Shown in pieces: positions 43,571 to 53,700 of a stretch of 64,000 nucleotides of DNA. The stretch lies in the NCBI GenBank assembly GCA_023055425.1, contig JALGPY010000010.1:50153863-50217862 (forward strand), given 5' to 3'. The first letter of the stretch is position 1; each line of letters opens with the position of its first letter. Made by a program: the position numbers and the translations under genes. Source of the DNA: Linanthus parryae. Its lineage: Eukaryota; Streptophyta; Magnoliopsida; Ericales; Polemoniaceae. The notes beneath the pieces are model-generated. The model was not told where the DNA came from and searched no databases. It worked only from the letters and a program-made list of their open reading frames with translations.

Positions 43571-44215
43571 TGTAGATAGTGCTTTCTGAGCAGACAGATC
43601 TTGGCCACGTGGCAATCATCCAGCACACCATATTGTGCTCCATACACACTGGATCACCAGCCGCACTGATCCACGTGGGGGCTGCGAGACAGGGCCCTCG
43701 CATACCACTGCACGGGACTTGTAGGGACTTAGTGGTCTGGAGGCTAGAGTAAGTCCTGTCGCGTGCGAGCCAAGCTCGCGCGCGACCTTTAGTAACTGCT
43801 TTTGAGAGATTTATGGCACGAGCTCCATAAACCCGGTCAACCCGGTCAAACCCGGTCAACCCGGTCAAACCCGGTCAGCCCCATAACGGTTCCGGTATTC
43901 GCGCATAACGTGCTGTAACGGTCCCTATATACGCGGACGAACGTGCCGTTGTGGTTAAGCTAATTAAGCCACCATTGATGGGCGCATTAACCACACTGCA
44001 ACGGTCACATTCTCCGTTATATAGGACGTTAACCTTTCCATACAAAGGAGGACACACCAGACATACGCGGAAGCTCTGCCAAACCCCTGTCTCTCTCTCA
44101 GACAGTGATACTGCCTTACTCTCTCCCTACACACAACCCAACACTTCCTGTGCCATTTTCTATTTTCTGCCCTTGGTATACACAGAGTTCTCCCTGCCGG
44201 ATTCTCTTGTGCACA
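43571..44215 (+). repeat. Element C 3' LTR
   Basis: 645 bp, matching the 5' LTR end to end. Differences by eye are nine substitutions (for example tgctA/Ccatac, gccgcG/Actg, gtcaA/Gcccc) and loss of one TA in the TATA region, which reads gttatatagg here. Confidence 0.93.
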
Positions 44216-44220
44216 ATCAG
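44216..44220. repeat. Element C target-site duplication, right (ATCAG)
   Basis: ATCAG immediately follows the 3' LTR and is identical to 29447-29451. Confidence 0.9.
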
Positions 44221-44494
44221 TAACAAACTTCACATCACAATTCATTTCGTGAAACTAATTAATTAATTAATTAATTATAATCTTTTTCACACACTTATAA
44301 AAGTTCTAATATGTCCTACCAAAATAAATTTTTAATACACTACATCCGTTTATTTTGTATTAGTTTACTTCACTTTTTCTCACTAGTCATTGAGTCTTTT
44401 GACCCCATAATTTAATCAGAAAACGATACAATCTTTGCATAGTCTTATAAGGTAAACTTTACTCTCAATGTCGTGGACAAATGACATAAAAATT
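44221..44494. other. Host DNA between element C and LINE-2
   Basis: Short AT-rich stretch with a (TTAA)n run at about 44257-44276. No gene. Confidence 0.5.
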
Positions 44495-44511
44495 ACATCG
44501 ATTCACTATTT
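44495..44511. repeat. LINE-2 target-site duplication, left copy
   Basis: acatcgattcactattt, one mismatch from 50269-50285. The last T's merge with the poly(A) tail, so the boundary is uncertain by a few bases. Confidence 0.8.
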
Positions 44512-44763
44512 TTTTTTTGAGGGAACCTACCTTATCGGTAGGGCGGTATAAACCCCGCTTGGAATTAAAATTGGGCTCCCAACCTATAAACATACAGATG
44601 GGGGGATGTAGGCCTTACCCATCATAGATCCAAATACAATCATAAAAGCCCAAACAGAAGATAACAAGCCCAAAGAGTTAATAAAAAACCATAGTAAACC
44701 CTAAAATAAAGAAAATAAAACATACAAACAAACACGGTACAACCTGTTGACTCACAAACACAA

Positions 44764-47700
44764 CTAGGGAAGATGAATCTCCATTGGTCGGAGATAGCCA
44801 TCCATATCCTTTTGAATGTAAATCTGTACATGGCTTGGAGGATGTACCGAATACACCTTTACCTCTTCCTCTTCCAGACCCCTCGTTGCCATCTCGTGAG
44901 CCGCTTGATTTCCTTTTCTTCTTATATAAAGAAGTTTGCCTCTAAAAATCTGGTTGATGAAGTACCGAATCTCTGCCAAAATGTTGTCCCATTCATTATA
45001 CCAAATCCGAGAGTTGTTTACCCAGTTGAAGACGTTTAGAGAATCCACTCCGAAGATAATTTGATCATTCGTGTAGCCAAGATCTCTCATTAGTCGTGTC
45101 GTCTCCAATAGAGCTATAGCTTCACCCAGATTTGAATCCATGGAGAACTGGATCGGAATTGAAGCAGCGAATAGAAACTCTCCTTGATGGTTTCTGCCAA
45201 TGGAACCTGCACAAGCTCGAAGATTACTAACATAAGCTGCAAAGTCCACATTGATTTTTATCAAACCTTGATGAGGTGGATTCCAAACTTCCGGTAAGCA
45301 AGCTGGTTCCGATGTCTATAGAGTTTCCACTTCCATACTCCATTATGATAATAAGAGTTCTATCCAATTGATTATCTGATTCTGGGTTTGATCCTTATTC
45401 TCAAATATTTTAAGGTTTCTAGATCTCCAAATAATCCAAAGGCAAGCCACGAAGAGGATCTGACTTTTATCATCATTCTGCACAAGGATGGAATTCAGCC
45501 AAGTCCTTTCACCAGGGAAAACACAAGATAAGTCCATACTGCATCTGTAATTTTGCCAAATAAATTTGTAGTATCTGCAATATCTGAAAAGATGTTTTTG
45601 TGTTTCTTCAGAAAAACCACATAGAGAACAGCTTCCATCAACCTTTATACCGCGATAATAAGATTTCCTTTAACTGGAAGAGTGTTACAGCAAAAACGCC
45701 AAAGGAAGAATTTGATTCTCTAGGGAATAGTTAAGTTCCATACTCTCCTCCAGTCTTGTTCAGCAATACAAGTGCTAGAATCTCCCACTTCTTTAGAAAC
45801 CGTTTTGAATCTCTTCAAAGACATTGCTGTTTTGTATCCTGTTTTCACTGTATAGTCCCCATTTACAGTATGACTCCAACAAACAACATCATTGTTGAGT
45901 CTATGATTGATGGGAGTCTGCATAATACCTTTGAAATCATCTTGATTGAAATGTTGAGAAATGAGATTCTGGTTCCAATATATGTGGTTTGTGATGGGAG
46001 AGTTAACCGTGGCATTCAAAGAGAGTGTAGGATTGCTGAACACTTTCCTTCCCCCATTCTCTAAAATCCATCTGTCCTTGTAGATTAGGATGTTTTCACC
46101 ATTAACCACCATAAATCTGCATCCCTGTCTCAGTAGTACTTTAGCTTTCATAAGACCTCTCCATATGTAAGAAGGTGTACAACCAGTATCAGCTTCCAAG
46201 ATAGTCTTGTGTCTAAAATACTTTGCCTTCAACACTCTTGAGACAAGAGAATTAGGATTTTTAAAGACTCTCCAAACTTGCTTTGCTAAAAGGGAGAGAT
46301 TGAAAGTTTCCATATCTCTCATCCCTAAGCCACCCTTGTACTTATGAAGGCAAAAATTAGACCAGGAAGACCAATGCAGACATCTTCTGTCAATATTTTC
46401 AGCCCACCAAAACTTGGGCATAATACTCTCAAAGTCTTTAAGAAGAGAAATAGGTAAAAGAAAATAAGACATATAGTATGTAGGCAAAGCTTAAACTGCA
46501 GTCTTTAACATAATTTCTTTACCAGCAGGAGAGAGGATTTTCTCTTTCCAAGTACTAACCTTTTTCCAAACTCTTCCTTTAAGAGAACTGAAATTCTTCT
46601 TTCTTTCTTCGCCAATAGCTGTAGGCAAACCCAAATATTTCTCATGACAAAGAGCAGCAGGAACCTGAAGTATCTCTTGTAAAGAAACTTTTGCCACCTC
46701 TGGTACTGAAGGTGAAAACACTAGGGCAGATTTGTCACAGTTGATCTTCTGTCCCGAGGCATTGCAGTAATATCAATAATTTGGTAATAATAGGGCCATT
46801 ACCCACAGACCTGTAGCCCTGTAATCTACCTTCTGAGACAGCTTTATTAAGTAGAGAAGTGAAACTCTCAGAACATAGAAGAAAAAGATAAGGTGACAGA
46901 GGATCACCTTGTCTTAGACCTCTGGTAGGATGAAAAAGCTCTAAACTACTTCCATTAATCAGAATAGAATAAGAAACAGACTGCACACAATTCATGATAA
47001 GTTGGGTAAAATCTTCAGGGAAACCCAGCTTGCACATACAACTTCTGAGATAATGCCACTCAATCCTGTCATAAGCTTTGGACATGTACAACTTCAGTGT
47101 AAAATAGCCATTGCCTCTTTTGTGACATTTCATAGAGTGAATAGTCTCAAAAGCTATAATGACATTATTAGTAATTTGTCTTTGAGGCACAAATGCATTC
47201 TGAGACTCATCAATTATAGCAGGCAGAATTTTTCTAAGTCTGTTGGCTAACACCTTGGACACTAACTTGTAAATAACATTACACAAAGCAATTGGCCTAT
47301 AATCAGTGGTCTCTTTAGGAATGTTTATATTGGGAATCAAAGCAATAGCCGATTTGGTTAAGATACGACACATCTTCTTGATTGTTAAGAATCTTTAAGA
47401 CCAAACTAGTAATATCATCTCCTAAAATAGACTAGTAATGTTGATAAAAAAATGGCTGACATACCATTTGGGCCAGGAGATTTTAGAGGATGCATTTGGT
47501 TTAGAGCTTCAATAGCTTCCTCCTTTGTGTAAGGTCTCAATAAAAACAAACTAGCTTCTTCATCCACCTTAGCAGGAATAGCATCCAGCACAGTGTCAAG
47601 GTGAGAAACACTTTCTGAAGTATAGATCTGCTTGAAATACTGAACACAAACCTTAGCAATATCTGCTTCTTTAGTGACCCACTCTTTTGCTGCATTAGAG

Positions 47701-48862
47701 ATTCCAAAAATGTAATTTCTTCTTCATCTGGATGATGCCTTTCCGTGGAAATAGGAGGTATTCCTATCACATTCTTTTAGCCAGAGAGCTTTAGATTTTT
47801 GTCTCCGATCCATCTCATTCTGCAAAAGAATCTTATTAATGTCTGACTGAATTTTCTTGATGTGTCTCAAATTTTATGAATTAGGATACTGCTCCCTTAG
47901 ATTGGCCAACTGCTTGTGTAAGTTAGAGATTTCAGTAGTTCTGTACCTCTTAACATTTTTGTCCCAATTGTGTAGCTCATGAGCGATTCTTTGAATATTA
48001 CTCTGAAAAGAAGCTGTGGATAAGTTTGAATTACCACCATCCCAGTTATTAGCAATTATACCATGAGACTGATCCTCCTTAGTCCAGCTGTAACAAAATT
48101 GAAATCTCCTCTTGTGTCTTGATATCTGTTTCTTGTGACAAATGTTTGTGAGAAGTGGATGGTGATCACTTGTACTTTTTTCCTGAACTTCCACTGTAGA
48201 CTGATTGTAACAGTCAAAAAAAGCATCATTTGCTAAAACTCTGTCAAGCTTCTCTTTAGTATGAGATTTACTTTGTCTGTTATTAGAACATGTAAAATAA
48301 CCACCAATAGTTGGAACTTGAGATAAACCCCAATGTCTTATACAATCTCTGAACTGAGCCATTTGGGAATCACTTCTGTAAGATTCACTCCAGTATTCAT
48401 GATACCCCATGATTTCATTAAAATCTCCCATTACAATCCAAGGGGTGAGTGGGTCTGGTGGTTTAAGTCTTTAAGTAGTTCCCAAGAAAGGCCCCTAAGA
48501 GAAGTATCTGGATCACCATAGAATCCAGTCAGCAAATACCACTTGTTGTGGTCCTGGGAACCATAAACTTTACAATGGATGAAAAATTTATGATATTTGA
48601 GAACATGTAAATCCACTTCTTCTTTCCATAACATTGACAGTCCACCTGAAAGTCCAATTCTGGGAACATGCAGACCATGTTTATACTGTAACTGTAGTCT
48701 AATAGCTTCTGCTTTACGATACTCCAATTTTGTTTCAATGATAAAGCAAACCTGAGGAACCTCCACCCTCACTTTGTGTTTGAGGGCTAGGAATGCACGA
48801 GTGTTCCCCAAACCTCGTACATTCCAACATAGGTTTTCATTGTTTCCGGCAAGGGTTGTCAT
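44764..48862 (-). pseudogene. LINE-2 ORF2: endonuclease, RT, zf-RVT region, RNase H
   Basis: Starts at the ATG at 48862, followed by ENLCWNVRGLGNTRAFLALK. Endonuclease motifs: CFIIETKLEYR, MGDFNEIMGYHEYWSESY (after a frameshift near 48431), LDRVLAND and STSDHHPLLTN. RT: TDYRPIALCNVIYKLVSKVL, motif A changed to LKLYMSKAYDRIEW (the expected D is Y), RQGDPLSPYLFLLCSE. A deletion near 46770 then removes the F-A-D-D segment before DKSALVFSP. The L1 thumb (KYLGLPTAIGEE) and linker (WSSWSNFCLHKYKGGLGMRD) follow. The C-terminal RNase H (45264-44764) has INVDFAAYV, LGEAIALLETTRLM, FGVDSLNVFNWV and NQAAHEMATRG. The C-terminal RNase H distinguishes this family from LINE-1. Confidence 0.87.
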
Positions 48863-49087
48863 CAACCCCCGCCGATATCTCATCAAAAAAAGACAAATCT
48901 GCAAGCCTTTCGGCACTCCTGCTTCTCTTGTTGTCTTTACCAAAAGAAACAGTATCCATATCACTTTTATTATGATCCAAACTGGTATTAGTATCAGTGA
49001 TTGTGAGGGAAGCACCCTTGGTGGAACAGAAGTTACTTGCAGGCAAGCTAGTCTTTCTCTTCTTCTTCTTTCCTTCATTACAAGCAA

Positions 49088-50069
49088 CTATAACACTGTT
49101 AATAGCATTGTGAACATTGACAACTTCTTTTCCTTTATGATTTGTGGTAGGTTTACTCCCTGAATTGCCATCATTTTCAGGCTTTGGACTGACATCTCCT
49201 TAGCAGCAGTATGAACTGGTACTTTCTTTCCTATTTCAGTATTCAAATTTGGCTTGGTGAAAGGAATGCAAACATGATTAACTGGATTTTGGGCACTTCT
49301 TAGCCAGTTACCATACATGCTTGTTGTTGGGAGCCCCAACCTTTGGTTTCTTTTAAGAGTAGTACAAACTTTGAAATCATGGCCTATGAAAACCACAATA
49401 CTCACAATGAAAAGGTAGCTTCTCATACCTAATGTCAACCCAAATTAACTTCCCAGTTTTTGGATTTTTGACTTTGATGCATCTAGGCAGAGGTTTAGTG
49501 ATTAGCATACCCACTTTGATTCTGATGTATCTTCCATCCCAACTGGCTCTTTCTGGTATTTCAACATGATACATTTCTCCCAAAGTTTGACATATACTTT
49601 CACCCACTTTGATTGTTAGACATTCTGGAGGCATATGTTTGAGATGCATAAAAATAATGGCCTCATTATAATCAGCAGTTAACATGTTCTGTCCTTCAAC
49701 CCATGATTTCATAACAATGATGCTACCATTAAATAGCCATGGTTGATTATTAAGAATCATGTCAATATCTTTTTCTTTAGTAAATAGGAACTGTAATAGA
49801 TTTTTGCCAATAGGAATCACTTGGAATCCATCTGGTTCTTCCCACAAATTAACTAAAGTTGTATGTAAACCACTTGCATTGACAGGTCTATGATGATAGA
49901 TCTTACCAAAGATCTTGTTCTTGCATTCTCTGATTCCATCATCAATGGAGTCCTCAGGTAAATCCACCACCTGATCTTCTTCTTCTGTGAGATTTATTTG
50001 ATTCATGCCCCAAGTAATGTCATCTTCTTGTTGTAGTTCATCTTGGTCCAATGATGTTCCTTCTTCCAT
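49088..50069 (-). pseudogene. LINE-2 ORF1 with a frameshift inside the zinc knuckle
   Basis: Starts at the ATG at 50069. The DUF4283-like region contains LVNLWEEPDGFQVIPIGKN, FLFTKEKDIDMILNNQPWLF, NEAIIFMHLKHMPPECLTIK and IRIKVGMLITKPLPRCIKVK. The zf-CCHC_4 knuckle begins FHCEYCGF. The frame then shifts near 49388, and the second half (IGHDFKVC) is in the next frame. The rest, to 49088, is Lys/Asn-rich. Without the shift the knuckle would fit C-x2-C-x4-H-x4-C. Confidence 0.83.
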
Positions 50070-50268
50070 TGTCAGAGCCAAGTGAAGGAGGATGTGAAAT
50101 GTAGGAAAAAGTTAAAGAAATCACCAGAGGTGTACTGGATTATCTTTGTAACAGAGAAAATAGCAGCAGTTCTCCGGCAAGAAACTTCCAGGAACTGCCT
50201 TATGTGGTGGCAAACTGTTTTGTAACTGTCAGGAGAGTAGGAGAGAGGAGATAGCCAAAATGAAGAAT

Positions 50269-50285
50269 ACATCGTTTCACTATTT
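50269..50285. repeat. LINE-2 target-site duplication, right copy
   Basis: acatcgtttcactattt, next to the 5' end of LINE-2. Confidence 0.8.
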
Positions 50286-50481
50286 GAATCAACGAGTTAA
50301 AATGATCTAATTCCGGGTTCAAAAGTCAACCCAGAACTATAAACGTACTGAACCGAATAAAGATCGGAACTAAAAAGAAACATAAACTGGTCAGAGTTTC
50401 GGGGCTTCAATAACTGAACCGAATAAAGGTCCGGCAAGTCGCAGTCTTCTACAATCATAACCAAGTCAACCGACATCCAAG

Positions 50482-50553
50482 CCCGACTCTTGTGTTTAAA
50501 AAAACAATCTTTTTTTTTGCAAAAAAAAAAAAAAAAAAAAAAAACCGACTCTT
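50482..50553 (+). repeat. A24 tract between 9-bp direct repeats
   Basis: ccgactctt occurs at 50483-50491 and 50545-50553. Between them lie about 29 bases and an uninterrupted run of 24 A (50521-50544). This looks like a tiny retro-insertion with a poly(A) tail on the plus strand, about 250 bp upstream of TIM50. Confidence 0.55.
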
Positions 50554-50586
50554 AAACTGAAAAGGTGGCCCTTTTTTTAGAAAGAT

Positions 50587-50631
50587 ACAGTGGGCATTTT
50601 TTTTTTTGAGAATACCAACAGTGGGCATTTT
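50587..50631. repeat. Micro-insertion: poly-T/GAG with 14-bp flanking duplication
   Basis: acagtgggcatttt occurs at 50587-50600 and 50618-50631. The 17 bases between are tttttttgagaatacca. As at 20132 and 28553, the minus strand shows CTC followed by poly(A). It lies 166 bp upstream of the TIM50 start codon. Confidence 0.7.
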
Positions 50632-50639
50632 AGTCCAAC

Positions 50640-50796
50640 TAGAAAGTATTATCTCTCGCGAAAGAAACAAAACCTTCCCATTTCCTTTCTCTTTTGCCTT
50701 CTCTCTCGATCTCTCTCCAATTAAATCCCTACACAAAAACCCTACTCTCTTCCCTGTAAAACCCTGATCGGCTTGAGAAGAAAGTCGACGACGACA
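50640..50796 (+). promoter_or_regulatory. TIM50 core promoter and 5' UTR
   Basis: Pyrimidine-rich sequence (cttctctctcgatctctctcc and similar, 50655-50720) without a TATA box, typical of a plant housekeeping 5' UTR with a Y-patch. LINE-2 and two micro-insertions lie just upstream. Confidence 0.5.
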
Positions 50797-53700
50797 ATGT
50801 CTGGGATCGTCCGATCTCGGGTAATTTCCAGAATCACCAAGACCAATCGTCGCTACCTCTCCGATGTCGCCGCCAATCCTCCTCTCAGAGAATCGATTCT
50901 CTCCGCCTCCGCCGTAAATCCGCCGCCTCCTCCGACGTCCACTACTCCGCCACCACCGCCTCCGCCGCCGTCTGCTTCGTCGGGAACTCAGAGCAGATCG
51001 CTGAGTTTTCTCAAGTACACTGTTGGCGCCGCCCTCACTGGAGTTGTCGCCACTGCTGGTTACGCAACTTACGGTACTTTTATGCCTAATTTGGTTACAG
51101 TATCAAATAAAGATGTTGTTTCTCTAATTTGTGCGTGATTCGTTGTTGTTTCCATCTCTTTTGTTTTGTCTTATTTCTCAAGAAATGCATTTATTTGACC
51201 CCTGATTGGTTTTGAGGTTTATTCGATGCGAGGTAAAGTGGAAATGCAATATGAGGAGATTTATTTGACCCCTTTTAGTTGTTTGTTTGACTTTGTTTCT
51301 CATGTCTTTGATGTCCTTGAAGATAAATGTCACTGTATTTATTTGATGTTTCTCAAGAAATGCATTTATTTGACCCCCCTGATTAGTTCGTTGTCCAACC
51401 TACTTGGGGTATGTGAGGTACATGGAAATGCAATAAGGGGAGACTATGAAACGAAAGAGGCTTCTAATTAACCACTTTTAATTGTTTGTTTGACTTGGTT
51501 TCTCATGTCTTTGATGTCCTATGTCACTGTATTTTCCCTTTTTCGTTTGGTGTTCTTTCCCGTGACCTAAGACAATAGGGATAGAGTGAATAGCAGGATA
51601 AGCATGTTCTGTGAGATGAGACGATCTTTCGGGATGGTAGAGAGGATTGTGGGGACATTGTTATTTGAGTGAGCACAAACGAGTCACCCAACCACACTTA
51701 TCTAGATCCTTCTATGGTCTCAAATGTGGTAGTTTAAGATAGATACGAGCGGGGTTACGTGAACTCCAATATATGAGTTCAGAACACCATTACAAGTTTG
51801 CGACGAATTGCCCAAACTAATGAGTTGGTCGTACCACAACCCAACTCTTAACCAAGGACACTCTCACTTTTGCTAACAACCAGAGTTCCCTCTCATCAAA
51901 CTGCTAGCCCCACGAGAAACAAGAAGTGGGATTTCTGGAGTAATAAGATCACGTCTTGTAATCTTGTTAAAATTTTAAGCTGTAATTTGTGTGCAAATGG
52001 AATGTTATGTTGAGTTTGAACAGAAGACAGTCATAAGTTTGAAGGACTGCACACCACAGACCAAGGAAAGACCAACAAGACACATTGGTTGGCACTAAAA
52101 TTTTTATAAATTTCTACACATCAATTTTCCAGATATTGGTCTAGTTTGGCAAAACTAGATTAAAGGATAGATGAATTATTGATAATCTGGATTTTCAATA
52201 ATTCATCTTGATTCAGCTTGATTTCCTCACAATTTCATTCATATATCCAATAATTCAGCTATGCCAAACCAAGCCATTGGTACAGCCAGTCAATTGGAAC
52301 AAAGTCGTAAATTTGAAGTGTCGAAGCTGTTGATGTATACTGCTACGAGTTGCTTGCATTGTCATCTGGGGACAGTTGACGACTTTCAGCTCTGAAAATG
52401 GGCAAGTAGACATACCAGCTCGCCTCCAGTTGATTCAGCTTGATTTCCTCGTCTAATTTCAGACACAGAGCTTACCTCCAAACTCACCCAATTTCTTGAT
52501 TCTGTTGATCTCAGGTAGTAAGACTATGGCGCCTTATCAGTACTGTTATGTAGAGGAAGGAAAATATCAATGCCGATACTAAGAATAATTGTTTTTGGGA
52601 TCATTATATCGCGTTTATGTCCATTTACATCGCTGGTCGTATTAGTAAAGCAAAGGAATGTTCCGCAGTTACGTGTTGGCTTGTGGTTTACTAGAACCTA
52701 AGGCGAATTTAGGCATTTTATTTCAATACATAATGAGCTTATAGAGTACCATATTGTAAGCAGCTATGAGATGCCACCAGGTGAGGTGCGGACATGGTCT
52801 AAAGATGCTTTTGAGAACCCCATAGTGGTCATCTTGAGTTGATGATCACGCCTTTCGGTTACACTAATGCCCCGAACAACCTTCCTGATTTGGTGAATGA
52901 TATTATTACGCCAAGTTTGAGGAGGTACTTCCATTTTCTTCTCAGTTATATACTACTAGTTTACAGAACCTTTTTGCATATATAATCATTGACACTCTGA
53001 CATAGGAGTCTTGGCCCCCTTGTAGGGCAGATGGGATCTCAAGTTCTCAACAAAAGACCTTCCTGAAATGCCTCTTCTCCAAAAATATAATCTTATATAT
53101 TTATTTTGCCTCACCCTCAGACTCATCGATTTCCAGTTATTGTCGAATTATTAAAACACTATTTGTGACTAATTATGTCTTAGCAAGAAGATAAAGGAAT
53201 GACAGGTAAGATAAAGCTAGGATGCATGGACACTCCAAAAAAGGGGCCGTATCTGTGTCGAACACTTGGGACACTCAGACACTCGTACGACCCTCCAAAA
53301 TACGTGTCAGACACTCCGGCTGGTGTGTCCGGGTATTTAAGACAACTTAGTTGACTGGACACTTGGGGGACACTTTAGGGACACTTGATGAGAGATAAGA
53401 GTCGCCCCTTTGCATTTATTAGACTTCCATACAGGTTGTTTATGAAATATATTTTAAAACTTTAAATGAGTTGAAGTATAGCTAAGATGAAGTAGATATA
53501 ATACATATATGATTAATTGAGGGCTCGATATATGAAAATGTTGCCCTTTTGAACGAATAGTTCAAGTGAGGTTCCAAGCTCTCATATGCAACAAATTCAA
53601 GGGTTTTCGAAACACAACTTGTCAAACTCGGACCCACATAAGCATTCCGCTTTCTCTTCTCATTCTTATACTTATTAATCTATGCTTTTCAGTGATACTC

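Larger units (their letters stand above)
29452..44215 (+). mobile_element. Element C: complete Tat-lineage Ty3/gypsy LTR retrotransposon with antisense PMD gene
   Basis: The element is 14,764 bp on the plus strand. It contains a 5' LTR (29452-30098), gag-protease (30139-32599), RT, RNase H and integrase (32642-36367), a tandem-repeat field (36578-37135), an antisense spliced gene (38513-42811), a polypurine tract (about 43557) and a 3' LTR (43571-44215). The flanking 5-bp sequences are both ATCAG (29447-29451 and 44216-44220). An archaeal-type second RNase H between the gypsy RNase H and integrase, and long sequence after integrase, are features of the plant Tat lineage. The LTRs differ at about nine bases plus one 2-bp indel by eye count (roughly 98.6% identity), so the insertion is young. 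This copy has frameshift or stop mutations in gag and pol. Confidence 0.94.
44512..50268 (-). mobile_element. LINE-2: L1-type element with RNase H domain, 17-bp target-site duplication
   Basis: About 5.8 kb on the minus strand: 5' end at about 50268, ORF1 (50069-49088), ORF2 (48862-44764) and 3' end in a poly(A), seen as a T run at 44509-44518. The flanks are acatcgattcactattt (44495-44511) and acatcgtttcactattt (50269-50285), identical except for one base. The ORFs contain several frameshifts and RT has lost both catalytic motifs, so the copy is dead and older than LINE-1. It lies about 530 bp upstream of the TIM50 start codon, in opposite orientation. Confidence 0.9.
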
